64,000 bases of DNA from Morella rubra (taxonomy: Eukaryota; Streptophyta; Magnoliopsida; Fagales; Myricaceae), in the NCBI GenBank assembly GCA_003952965.2, contig RXIC02000422.1, positions 182,603-246,602 of the forward strand, written 5' to 3'. The stretch's first letter is position 1, and every line of letters begins with the position of its first letter. The translations under genes were made by a program, and so were the position numbers. This document shows, piece after piece, positions 11,619 through 22,338 of this stretch. Under the pieces are notes generated by a model. The model had not been told where the DNA came from. It was given only the letters and a program-made list of their open reading frames with translations, and made no database searches.

Positions 11619-12300
11619 GGAAGTGTATATCAAAATCACAAAAAAAAGATTTGGTTGTAGCTTTGTTTGATCTTGGGAATCTTTTAATCAGAGAAGAAAG
11701 ACCAACCGATGCAAAAGAATCATGCAGAACCACTTGGAGCGTGACTCCCTCAAATAGAGTCAATTACATTTTTCGTTATTTTCATTTCTCCTTTTTTTGG
11801 ATCAAGCTTTTGAAAATAAAGGCCACGGGGGAGTGTTGTGGCTGACCCTCAACCTTGAGGACAAGGTTGCTTGAAGGGTGGGGATGTAACGTGCCTATGT
11901 GGCTAGGAAATCCCTTGTGGGGTACTAGACATTGGGCATTGTGCTATTAATTGGGGAAGAGGGCTTTAAGATGCAATGGAGTGTAGAAGTGGAGGGGGTT
12001 GGGATGGCTTAGGATAGAGCGCATACACTTTGTTATGGGTTTGTTAGAAGAGTAGTCACCGTGGTATAACAAGCATAAGAAACGGGAAGATAGGCATCAA
12101 AGAAAAAAGTTAGAAGAAGTTTACACAGCTTTGCTGTTTTGGAGTTTGGCTTACTCGAACAAACTATTTCTTGTCTTTCTTTACTACTTTCTTAAGAACC
12201 AAACTATTGCAGGTTGATTTGAAACTTCAATGTAACCAAATCAACTTTCTTTTTATATTGTAGAATACATGGACCAAAAATGAGCATTAAACTTGAAAAT
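11619..12300 (+). repeat. Probable LTR-retrotransposon 3' end and LTR fragment
   Basis: At about 11,850 the phrase NLEDKV is encoded on the plus strand (within CTCAACCTTGAGGACAAGG). It resembles the final residues of some Ty3/gypsy integrases and is followed by a purine-rich AAGGGTGGGGA and then TGTAACGTGCC, a plausible LTR start near 11,886. The following 350 bp looks like LTR DNA. No matching partner LTR is in the window. The ORF at 11,579-11,845 has no recognised domain. Confidence 0.4.
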
Positions 12301-12401
12301 AAGGTCGTGTTGGTTAAACTTAAATGAGATTGGAAAGTCGATTGACAAAAGCCATCAACCTAGATGTACACCAATGGCATTTCTGTTTTCTTTCATAGTT
12401 C

Positions 12402-12970
12402 CTAGATGCGGAGAGGTTCCACAGCAGGACTAACAGTTCTCCAATAACAATTAGCAAGACTGTGAACAAGATCAAAACCATAATTATACTGAGTCGCCTT
12501 GATACAACTCTAGAGCAAAATTCTGGCAATATAGGCACAACGTACCCCATGCTCCTTGACTTCCACGTCCAGGCTACATGTTTCAACTGAAGCTTTAATG
12601 TAGCTCCATCCCTCCAAATTATCAAATCATTCCAAAAACCTTTTATCTGGAATATACACTCCAAATCCAATTGGCCTAAGATAATAGTCTTTAGGTGCAT
12701 AAAGGACCAATTAAGGGTGATTTTAGAAGACCTTCATCAGTCTCAAATTGATAAACAAACTTGACGAACTTGTCATCAGAGTCAAATGCCATTAGAACTT
12801 GTAGAATTCGATTTTGCATGCTTATGGGCCTCGTAAACAAGAAAATGGGAATATACGTGCCACTTGCTATTGTCATTAGAGTCTCCGTGAATCTCAAGTG
12901 TTGTACAAGAATCAGTACCTAGAATTTTGTACCACTCAAGAAATCCAGGTCTCAACAAAGAGCCACATAC
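12402..12970 (-). pseudogene. TNL-1 C-terminal exon (post-LRR domain and hydrophobic tail)
   Basis: The acceptor TTTACAG precedes the exon at 12,970. The translation begins VCGSLLRPGFLEWY, the counterpart of the post-LRR (C-JID-like) domain start in TNL-2. Near the end, in one frame, IIMVLILFTVLLIVIGELL forms a hydrophobic helix like that of TNL-2. Frame shifts separate the parts. Confidence 0.75.
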
Positions 12971-13095
12971 CTGTAAATTAAAAAGCAAAGAAAGAAAGAT
13001 GTGAATTTTGTTGTGTTTTAAACAATTACTTTCACAAAAGATCTGGTCATTACAGAACAATAATTTGTGTGTTATTAGTAGAGAAACAGACTCAC

Positions 13096-13695
13096 CACAC
13101 AACTTTTTGTCTGTAAAAAATAACCACTTTCATCACCCAAGTTTCTCACACAATAAAGACTACCAGCATAATCAATATAGAAGGCTCCAATGGAATCATC
13201 GCTCATCATCTCTATTCCACGAATAGGGCATTATTGGGCCCATACTCTACTATTACAAAAAGCTTAGAGAATTTTATAACGGTTCCACTGACAAAAAGCT
13301 GCTCCAGATATTCCTCTACATTTAGGTCAAGTCTTGAGCAACTAGATAAATCGAGAACTTTAAGCGACGATAGACTACAAATAACACTCGGAAAGGTTGA
13401 AATTTTTTTGCAATCATGCAAGGACAATATGGAAAGACAAGATAAATGCTTGAATGATAAGGGTGATTCTTCAATGACAGTCCCATCCAAATAAAGTACC
13501 CGCAAAGATTTCATATTTTACACAATATCTGTGAACTTCTTCAGTCTTGAACAACCAGAAAGATATAAATATTCAAGAGATTCTAAGTTGATCTTGTTAG
13601 GAAGGTTTTTAAGATGTGGGACTCCTTTGAAGTCTGGTATCTCCGTCAAGCTCTTAAAGCCACTAAGGTCAAAGTGTTTCAAGTTGCCTAAACTC
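13096..13695 (-). pseudogene. TNL-1 LRR exon with internal deletion
   Basis: The minus strand encodes LRR units such as LRVLYLDGTVIEESPLSF and LKVLDLSSCSRLDLN. The donor GTGAGTC lies just after 13,096 and the acceptor is near 13,695. Compared with TNL-2, about 116 bp is lost where GTTTTTAAGA joins TGTGGGACTCC. The deleted piece begins and ends at an AAGA motif, consistent with deletion between short repeats. Confidence 0.8.
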
Positions 13696-13999
13696 TGGTA
13701 TAAATCGAAAAATATAACATGAGTGAACTTATCTAAAAATTAGGAAAATTAAGAATAAACATGTGACTCAATAAAAATACTACCTTTATTCACTTCCAAA
13801 GTTGTTTGATGCAGCTGGAAGGCATGTTAATTTGAACAAGATGTTCTGCTTGGAAATTGGTCAGCAAGGATTTCAATGGCTATCCCAACCAGTCCATCGC
13901 ACGTAACTCATTGGTTGCATAGATCTTAAAAGATCACAATGCCATAGCATGCGGCAAAAGTACTTGTCATGAAGTTTAGAAAAGTTTCTGACAATATCT

Positions 14000-14510
14000 G
14001 ACGAATCAGTTGGTTTACGGATAATACTTGGAGTACATGCACCTCGATCTTTGCGTAATCTCCTCCTACAAAAAAATAAAGATAACCTCAGGCACCGGGG
14101 TGTGGCACCTCCGACGCTCAAGTTTGTATATCTTTCATAAAATTCTTCTATCTTTTTCTTATCTAAATTTTCACTTACTTCTTCCTTCTATCTGTTCTGC
14201 TTTTGTAGGCCCTCCTTCATGTCTTCACATGTCCTCATTTTTTGGGGTTTCATCTCTCATCCTTATCGTGCCATGTATAGTAAACTTCTCACACGTCTCC
14301 TTGTGTCCAGTTAGATTCTGTACGTGGGGATTACAAGATCGTGGGATATACACATCGTTAGCATGATGCATAACTGACATCTTCGTGGAAGGATCTCGTC
14401 TCCTCTAGGTTTTAGGCTGATATGGGCCTTTCATCGTTGATGTGTCCTTAATATGATCAACTTGCTCGACCTAAATTGATAGGGTCGGGCTAATTCAATT
14501 TCGGTATCAT
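14000..14510. mobile_element. Unclassified 511-bp insertion in TNL-1 exon 3
   Basis: Alignment with TNL-2 exon 3 shows uninterrupted sequence there and 511 extra bases here. CAATATC flanks both sides (13,993-13,999 and 14,511-14,517). The uninterrupted site already contains AATATCAATAT, so this duplication is ambiguous. The insert contains the phrase CTCCGACGCTCAAGTTTG, which resembles some plant LTRs, but has no clear terminal repeats or coding sequence. Confidence 0.6.
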
Positions 14511-15048
14511 CAATATCCATATTTTCATCTTAAGAATTCTCATTTTTTCATCATCGAGAATGCTTTAACATTAAATCTTTCATTTTTGCAAGTTGGTAAG
14601 TTTAGGAATATGCCTTCAACAATATTAGTTCCCTAGTAGCAAGGCCAATGAAATTGTTTTAGTAGAGATACTTGAAATACACAAATAAGAATTTAGAATG
14701 ACAATATGCACTTTTACATTGATGTCTCAATTAGTTCACTTACAGTATTTTGTTTTAGTACGTGAACGATATCCTCACGGTGCCATAATCTACTACGCCG
14801 ACCAGGTTCTTCAAGAGATTCATGGTGAACTATTTCTTGACCCATCTTTTGTAGCAAGTCATGCATTCTCAATCTTCCAAAAGAGATCATTAGAAGAGAT
14901 TTATCCATTATAACAACAATATTGAAACATGGATAGTAACCACAACTTTGCAGTATATCCATCAATATGTTATCTAGGATTTCTCCTTTAAAGAAGCATG
15001 CAATATCCAAAAATAACTTTTTCTGCAAATCTTCCAATTCATCAAAAC

Positions 15049-16376
15049 TGTGAGTCTAAATAACAACCCAAGAGGGGGGGTGAATTGGGTTTATCAAAAA
15101 GGTCTCCCCTTTTTCAATAAAAACCCAGATCTGAAATATAGCCCTAACAATTAATAATGCAGATCTAAATGTGTATAATGTTAAGCAAAATATATGCAAT
15201 AATGATAAAGCATAAAACTCTACAAATATGAATATGTACTGAAACGTAAGAGAGATAGAGTTAGAGAGATGACACCGTATTTTTAGGTGGTTCGGCCAAC
15301 ACTTGCCTACGTCCACCCCCAAGGCTATTGACTTCCTTGGGCTTCCTTCACTATTCTCCAAATAGCAAATACACCTTAGCTTCCGGGGTGCTAAGGAACC
15401 TTTACAAAGCGTTTTTCGAGCTCACGCTTCAACTCTCTCACAAATCCCAAAACCCAAGGGATTTCTTCTACTCTCACAAGTAGGACAAGTGTTTACCCAA
15501 CACTCAAGTGTTTTACAAATAATGGGTACAACAAGGAATGGCTCTCTAAGCCGAATAAGCAAGTGGAAAGCTCACAACGTGTGGAATGGCTCTCTAAGCC
15601 GAATTAGCAAATGAAAAGCTCAATAAAGTGCAAGAGGACAAGATACTTGAATGAAACCTAAAGTTTGGCAAGTAGGAGCACAAGCTTTCTTGGTAGGTGC
15701 GGTCTTCCCTCTTCTTCAAAGCACTTTCTCTCTCTAGAAGTTAGGGCACGATTGATTGCAATTAGCTCAATGCATCTTGCTTTCTCTCTCTATCGGAGGT
15801 AGATTTGAATAATGATGCAAGTCCTTGCTTTCTCTCTCTATCTCATTCTATATATAGTCCTCTAGGCTTCAAGGGTCTTCTTGTAAAGTTTGAGTGCCGT
15901 TGGAGGTCATTTGAGACCATTTGGAGACTTTTTGGATGAGTTGGCGTCATTCCAGGATTTCTGCAAATTCGCACTATGTGTCGACACATTGTTATGTGTG
16001 ACACATTAAAACTTAGTCTGAAATTTTGTCTCGGGAGACAGTGCAATGTGTCGACACATGTAATGTGTCGACACATTGAACACTTAGTCTGAAAAATTTG
16101 TTCTTTGACAGCAATATCTCCAATTCAACTTTAAAGCATCCAAACCATTCCAACACTTCTTTAAACACCTACAATATGAAAAATTGATCTTATCAACTTG
16201 TGTAATGGTGTTTAAGTCCGCTTAAAAATAGTTTAAGGAAATAACTTCAATCCTTTGAAATACATTATAGAAATAGTGGATTGATAATGTAAAATCTAAA
16301 ATCCTTCAAAACTTAGAATTTTTTGTTATCATCAAAATCAATTATGGATTGTTTGCAAAACAACCTTGGGCTAACA
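15049..16376 (-). mobile_element. Solo LTR of a SIRE/Maximus-like copia element, 1,328 bp
   Basis: Read on the minus strand, it starts TGTTAGCCCAAGGTTG at 16,376 and ends CTTGGGTTGTTATTTAGACTCACA at 15,049, with TG...CA ends and no internal coding sequence. The 5-bp target duplication AAAAC lies at 15,044-15,048 and 16,377-16,381. The uninterrupted sequence in TNL-2 and TNL-3 has a single AAAAC at this position. The internal region was therefore lost by LTR recombination. A TATA-like CTATATATAG (minus strand) lies near 15,848-15,857. Short ORFs inside are chance. Confidence 0.93.
15970..16076. repeat. Repeated palindrome within the solo LTR
   Basis: The palindrome ATGTGTCGACACAT occurs three times within about 100 bp (near 15,976, 16,042 and 16,059), one copy extended to AATGTGTCGACACATT. 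A fourth, broken copy reads ATGTGTGACACATT. Direct repeats of short palindromes upstream of the TATA region are common in copia LTR promoters and may bind transcription factors. That role is inference. Confidence 0.7.
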
Positions 16377-16558
16377 AAAACCTATTTGAAGCACATCCAT
16401 AATTCTTCTATTAGGTTTAGTTTTTATTTTTTGGCAAGCACTTTTCCATGCATTTATTGGTCTACCAAACAGTAAGGAACCTAAAACTTTAAGAGCTAAA
16501 GGAAGGCCTTGAGCATAATTCACAAAATCCTTAGATAACTATAGATAATTTTCTTCAG

Positions 16559-16639
16559 ATCTCAATTCTATCGGTAAAGATGAGCCTAGTACAGATCCAA
16601 AACCTTAGACAAAATTGAGAATACAATTACACAGAATTG
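16559..16639. other. Short unassigned junction
   Basis: This short stretch lies between the end of TNL homology and the start of the second direct repeat. It has no recognised content. Confidence 0.4.
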
Positions 16640-17489
16640 CCAATTAAGAAGACATTTTGCCGGCAGACATCCTTGATCACCTGCAAGGTGACCAGAACAA
16701 CATGGATAAGATTTTCACCTAAGACTCCCAAGAGCTTACGAATTGGCCATTGCACTTGCTTTCTTCCTCGTCCAAACTGTAACTTGATACATCCTGTAAA
16801 CACATCCCCTCCCCTGCCGCTGCCCCTTATAATCCAATGTTATCATTAAGCTCCCAAAAACAGTAAGTCAACTAACAAAACTTACTTCCTAAAATTTTTA
16901 TGTTAACATGCATTAATTTGTATTAGAAATGATTTGTGGAAGAAGTTTCAGACCATTCAAAAAATTCCATCCCAATTAAATGCATGGGAGACTAGGGAAA
17001 GGAAACTGAATAAAGGTAGATCAGTTAGGTCCCTGTTTTGGTCTAAGCATTCATAAACCGCCAGTTAGTCATGGAATTCTCAATAAGGAACTGACTACTA
17101 GTTAACAAACAAAAAAGGGTGAGAGATAGAGACCTGGTAGAAAGATAAAAAAATGGAGATGGAACAGTTCAAAGGATTTTGTACCAATTGCGATTTATAG
17201 CAATTGGTTTTAAAAACACACAGAGAAGAGGCGAAGAGCCACAAGGCAAAGGCCCTAGTTAACAAAGTTCATGTAATAGTTCCTAGAAGCCTATATATCC
17301 TTCATTATAGAATGTATTAAAGCAAACAGTCAATAGTAATGGAAGCAGGTTCAAATGCAAAAACAAACAAAGGAGAAAAATTTCACATTCCATATCAGAA
17401 CTGTGAACCTGCACAGTGGAAAATGGGCTGTATGCTATTCTTATTAAATTGGTGGTCCTTGCTGGAATTTAACTTTGTCCTAATGAAGG
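16640..17489. repeat. Direct repeat copy 2 (about 0.85 kb), partner at 10,722-11,618
   Basis: It matches 10,722-11,618 in the same orientation and order, and the homology stops sharply at about 17,489. The two copies bracket TNL-1. Like its partner it includes the 100-bp block that matches the flank of the SR-rich exon at 41,884-41,985. No conserved coding frame is present. Confidence 0.75.
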
Positions 17490-17752
17490 TGATCAAAAGG
17501 ATCCTCAAGTTTGGTGTATAGGAATTCTGAACTTGGCTGGGGCCTTCACATGATCTCGGCTATTTCTGGGATGAAAGGGGACTCCGTCATGTACATCATG
17601 CTGCCGCGGGCCGAAGGGGCCGGGCTGTCCAGTTTCTGCCTCATCTTTTCCAGTTCACCCAACATCTCCTCAAGCTTTGCCTTAACATCAGCTTCTGGAC
17701 GACGGACATTGTGCCCGTGAGGGTTGCTCTTGGCCTCCTCGCATAGGGACAA
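17490..17752 (-). pseudogene. Ty3/gypsy gag N-terminal scrap
   Basis: The minus strand from 17,752 encodes SLCEEAKSNPHGHNVRRP, a coiled-coil-like AKLEEMLGELEKMRQKLD, and then ESPFIPEIAEIM. That last motif precedes the Retrotrans_gag core in Tat and Athila-like elements. After a stop, AKFRIP and DPFDHLH follow in shifted frames, matching the start of the gag core. Homology ends at the junction with the direct repeat. It is a fragment with no LTR partner in the window. Confidence 0.6.
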
Positions 17753-18870
17753 CGGAGGAGGGTTGTTAATGGGAAAACTATAAAAAAAAAAAAAAGAACA
17801 AAAAAAAAGAACAAGGAAAAAGAATAACTCGCTTCTTTAGGTTGAATGTTAAGGATGCCTTCATGGTGTGAAAATAACTTCGGGAATTCTTGGTGACTAA
17901 TGAAACTAAACGGGCATAAAATAGGATGATTGTTGATTGAAATTGTTCTTGTAGAAAGTTGATTGTTCGTCTTGCCTTCTATCGCACGTGGAAATGACAG
18001 TCTACACCAATTTGGACCGACCTATAGACTGCACAATTATAATCGGGGCTGCCCCCGAAGTAGTTGCATGGTTCTTTATATATATTCACGATCTGCCTGG
18101 ATAAGTATACAAGAATAAATAAAAAAAGAAAAAAACTTAAATAAATTAATTAAAGAAATAAATTGGATTCAATGCAAAGACCAAAAAAAAAAAGAAAAAG
18201 AAATATATATATATTTTTTTCTGTATTGAAGGGGACAAATAAATTTAAGCTAAAGATAAAGTGCATTCATGGGCCAAACAAAAGCCCCGATTTTTTAATT
18301 AAAAAATGCACAACAAAGATCAGGCATGCCCAATAGCACCTAAAATAATTAACAAAAACTAATACAGAAAAAAAAAATTTGATATGAGAATCAAGAATAA
18401 AAAAACCATGCCATAGAAAGTATTCGTTATTGCCAAAAAACTACTTCAAAAAAAAACCGTTTACTTGAAATTTAAGGATAATGAAGAGGTGATATCCTAC
18501 CGTGTTTCTACACCCGCCGTCTGGGTGTCGATCGTCTCATCTGGACGGCGTGTCGTCAGTACCATGCGTTTTGCGTTCGAGCTTCTGTAATTGCTACATG
18601 GTCTGGTTGGTTCCTGAAACTGCCTTCGGGCACACCTACAGTATACCGGGACATGGTGATATGGAGAAGAAATAAATTGATTCAATGCTATCTGCGGATA
18701 AAGTGCATTCATGTTGCACAACAAAGATCAGGCATGCCCAATAGCACCTAATAATTAAGCCGGGTTGATATGAGAATCAAGGAGAAAGTTGGTCATTCGT
18801 CACATATGACTGCTGCGTCGGAGCCACAGAGAATGAAGCTACTTCAACTGGTTTTTTTGTCGGCCAAAAA
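17753..18870. repeat. A-rich non-coding DNA with an abbreviated internal duplication
   Basis: No gene is recognised. The order of 18,150-18,400 (landmarks ATAAAGTGCATTCATG, CAACAAAGATCAGGCATGCC and TTGATATGAGAATCAAG) recurs at 18,660-18,790 with the intervening pieces skipped. Long A runs occur at 17,780-17,830 and 18,180-18,230. Confidence 0.55.
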
Positions 18871-19290
18871 AACCGTTACTAGTTGGGGGAGAAGGCTGGA
18901 CTTGGTTGGCGTTGTTCCTTTACTGCCGACGTGAAGAATGGTGCGGTCGGAGTTGTATTTTTTTCGTTGAGGATCAGTATGTGGTCGTTATCTGCTTCTG
19001 TCGACATTAAGTTTCCCGTCGTGGAAGAAGCCGTGGAGAAGGCAGCACCACAATGCCGACGTATATTTGCTGTTGCGCATGACTGAGTGAAGAAATTGGC
19101 TTCTGTCGACACCAAGCAGCCGTCGTGTTTGAAGCCGTGGAGAATAGCCTATCTCGACACAAAGCAGCCTTCGACAATGAAACCGAGGCTTCAGTTGACA
19201 GCAAGCATACGTCGTGGATAACCCGTGGAGAAGGCGGTTACGTCGACTCTCAGCCCCTTCCGTCAAGCATGCGCTGAGGGCTTCTGTCCA
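18871..19290. repeat. GTCGACA/CGTCGTG-rich degenerate repeats
   Basis: A degenerate unit recurs about five times. It is built from CTTCTGTCGACA, (C)AAGCAGCCGTCGTG and AAGCCGTGGAGAA, spaced roughly 60-80 bp apart. Such subterminal repeats are typical of class II transposons, but no matching termini were found nearby. The several overlapping ORFs here follow from the GC-rich repeat and are not treated as genes. Confidence 0.5.
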
Positions 19291-21520
19291 CGTTCAGGTG
19301 GGCACGTCGTGAATGTGCCTATTTGCGTTGACGTCCTCTGTTTTTTGATTTTACGTCGTGAATTGATTTTGTGTCAACCTCTGTTTTTTGTGGGAAAGTG
19401 CTGAATGGATTTTTTATTTTGATTTTACTTCTTCCATTTTTCCATTATACTTCGACCACTAATTCATCAAGTTTTACAGGCTTGTAGGAGTTGTGGGAAG
19501 CATGGCAGTTTATTTGATGCAGAGAGACAATGAGACTTCTTACCTTAACGACAAAATCCGCAGCTAGTAATTGATTTCTTCCAAGCTAACGGTTTCACCA
19601 GTGCCTGCAAAGCATCCATAACCAAAAAAGAGGTCCCGAATCCAACAGAGGATCCATAACCAGACGGTAAAGCATCTGGCAATCAACTCCGCAAACTCCA
19701 GATGGTGAAATTAAAGTATATATTAAGACCAACATTAGAAAAACAGAGCACATAGTTTCGGAAACATGAACAAGTTTTTGAAAAGGTAAATAACAGAGAC
19801 AAACAATAACTTCAACCATTCATCTTTCACATAAAATAGAAAAACGTTCCAGGACTCTAGCCAACTCTTGTGCGTTCTACTGCTCTAACTTCGGAAACAA
19901 TAGAAAAACAGAGCGTTGAATTGAAACCATGCTTAGCTTTCAGCCATGAGAAAATAACTGCAATAACAAAGAGAGATTGACCCCTAGAACTACTATTCAT
20001 CCAAAATACTATCAAACACCACCACAAACGCAGTAGAAAACTCCAGATAGGAAACATAATTTTGCTGCCAAAATTGTTATCTTTCCAATGAAACTAAGAG
20101 TAAGAACATTCTAGTCTACATTTGAACAGTAGCAACAGATGGTTTATCACTGGAACATTTAGATGCACCTCCAAATTACGTGTTTGGCAGCCCCATAGGC
20201 AGACCTGAGAATGCACCACTTGTCTCTGGCAGACCTGCACACTGACAGTAAAAAAACCTGAAACAGTTTATGAACCATCACAACAATATTCTAATCACTG
20301 TAGCTATTGTATTGAAGAAAAATACAAATACTTCTCATTATTTTCTAATTTATATTTTTTTGATAGACATTTTTTTGTGCAAAATCTTCATCTATTCAAA
20401 AGAAAAAGATTATCATCCTTACTCCAAGCTGGATGTCACAACAAAAGAGCAAGAGCACACTGATATGGAAAACTAACCCAAGCTTCCCTCTCACTCAATA
20501 TCAAGTCATTTTTTAGTCTCATCTATTCGAGTAATCTGCACATATATCCAGCCTGAAAACCTACACCTGCAATGGTACAAGTATAGTTTCAATTGGCAAC
20601 TGAGAAAAAACAGAGCAAATTCGAAGATTAGAGAACCAAACCAGAGAGAGGTAGAAATTAGAATGCTGAGTCATTAGTATAAACATGCCACTGCTTAGCT
20701 GTGCAAAAGAGGAAGTTTCCAGCAAGCATGAATAACTTCTATTAAAAAAAAAATTACACCAGCATCTATAACTCATCCATGAATAAAAGTTGTATCTGCT
20801 CTGTTCAGGAATTTAAAGTTATTAACTAGATTGTATAGCTCATAATAATTTATTTTTGCAAACAAAGGAAGAACCAAGCATTGTTGCCATCACTTCCATC
20901 ACTGGAGCCTTCAGTTTCCGTGCTGTTCAAATAATCAAACAAACCAAGTAAGCCACAAGGTGAGTGCATGTGTGGACATTTAACTAATCAAGCTAAACTG
21001 CTCCAGCTTTTTAATGAGAGAAGAAGCAGCTTACCAACTGCAGGTGTGTAGAACGAAGACTGCAACAAATTTTAAGAAAGTCATTTGTCACTCTCAAATT
21101 TTCTTCAAGGAAGAAAAGGTCTATAATTATTTGCATTATACAATTAAATCCTAAAACCCAGTTGGCACGCCTGCTCCCACTCAAAAGCTTGTAACTCTCT
21201 CTCTCTCTCTCTCTAAAAGAATGAAAAGCTAATCCACTAACCCATTTGGTGATCACGACCTTGTTAACTCTTCCTCATACTTTTCATCTTTTTGTCAGAC
21301 AATTCTAATAATATAACAACAGCCAGTCGATGCCACTTTCCAAGTTTTAACAGATTAAGGCCCTATTGCGGTCAATCCCCTCTAAAACACAGAATATAAC
21401 TCATAAAGACCAACCAAAGCTAGAAAAGAAACCAACCCCACTCTCATTCCTCATCGATTATGTCGAAGAATTTCTATGTTGAATAAAGGATGGAGAACGC
21501 CAACGTCAAGAAAAAGCTTG
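19291..21520. other. Non-coding, AT-rich; no gene recognised
   Basis: I see no conserved protein motifs on either strand. A CT microsatellite lies at about 21,196-21,213. A block at about 20,575-20,660 (AGTATAGTTTCAATTGGCAA followed by GAGAAAAAACAGAGC) recurs at about 21,740-21,825. Confidence 0.45.
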
Positions 21521-21589
21521 GGATCGAATGTACCTCTACGACGTCTCAGTTAGACTTTTTTCCAGCAGGAAGAAGAGATATCTGTTAAT

Positions 21590-21930
21590 TAGCCAAACCA
21601 GAGAGAGGCAGAAATTATCTGTTACCAATTTCCGAAAAGAAACCAAACAGATGCATCGAAAAAACAGAGCAAATACGAATATTAGAAAACCAAAACAATT
21701 CAATTGGCAACCAAACTGATGCAAGTGTAACCAGTTCAAGTATAGTTTCAATTGGCAACTGAGAAAAAACAGAGCAAATTCGAAGATTATAGAACCAAAC
21801 CAGAGAGAGGCAGAAATGATCTGTTACCAATTTCTCAAAAGCAACCAAAAAGATGCATCGTTAACGATAGATTGTGGAAAATTCGAAGATTAGACAAACC
21901 AAACCAAAGAGAGGCAGATTACTGAAGCAA
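21590..21930. repeat. Imperfect tandem repeat, unit of roughly 95-190 bp
   Basis: The phrases ACCAAACCAGAGAGAGGCAG, ATCTGTTACCAATTTC, AGATGCATCG and AACAGAGCAAATTCGAAGAT recur two to four times in the same order. One further copy of part of the unit is at 20,575-20,660. There is no coding sense. Confidence 0.65.
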
Positions 21931-22338
21931 GACCGTCCAATTTGAGCACATAGAATTTGAGAGCCACAGTGGGAAGCTTGCTGTAGGAAAAACCCTATCA
22001 ACGATCAACAACGACGAAATTCACAATGCGATATACGGACAAGATCTGCCTACAAGCCGTCGCTGAAGGGATTGCAGCTTCGGTGAAGAATTAGTGTGGT
22101 CGGCGATTCCGAATTACCAACGACAGAAGATGGGGCGGTGGATATTTCGAAGGATTTCAACTGTGTCAACGAACACACCAAAAATTGCCGATGGGTATAG
22201 TCGCCGACAATTCGAAGGGAAGCTTTCTCTTTTATCGCCGGCGGGAATCAATTTGTGGTCGTGGTTGCCTCTGTTTCGCCGACGGAAATGGAGCCGCATG
22301 CAAAAAATTCATCGTTGAAGTGGTACTTTCTTGTAGTG
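21931..22338. mobile_element. Possible end of another CACTA-like element
   Basis: The sequence ends TTTCTTGTAGTG at about 22,338, the inverse of the canonical CACTACAAGAAA terminus of plant CACTA (En/Spm) transposons. The DNA before it is GC-rich with repeated GCCGAC/GTCGCCG motifs, as in subterminal regions. The opposite terminus was not found, so only one end is supported. It lies 11 bp from the start of the CACTA element at 22,350. Confidence 0.4.

Larger units (their letters stand above)
12402..16558 (-). pseudogene. TNL-1: truncated TIR-NB-LRR resistance pseudogene
   Basis: This is a minus-strand relative of TNL-2 and TNL-3 that keeps only the C-terminal part of NB-ARC, the LRRs and the C-terminal domain. 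By splice-site match to its paralogs, the exon remains are about 14,744-16,558 (NB-ARC), 13,784-14,632, 13,096-13,695 (LRR) and 12,402-12,970. The NB-ARC part shows GLPLAL-like and LFLDIACFFKG motifs and the MHD motif RMHDLLQKMG. The TIR, P-loop and kinase-2 parts are missing because homology stops at 16,558. A copia solo LTR (15,049-16,376) splits NB-ARC, a 511-bp insertion (14,000-14,510) splits exon 3, and about 116 bp of LRR coding is deleted near 13,610. Frameshifts add to the damage. It cannot encode a functional receptor. Confidence 0.9.

Noticed and set aside
13873-14366. ORFs over TNL-1 exon 3
   Set aside because: They cross the boundaries of the 511-bp insertion and resemble no protein.
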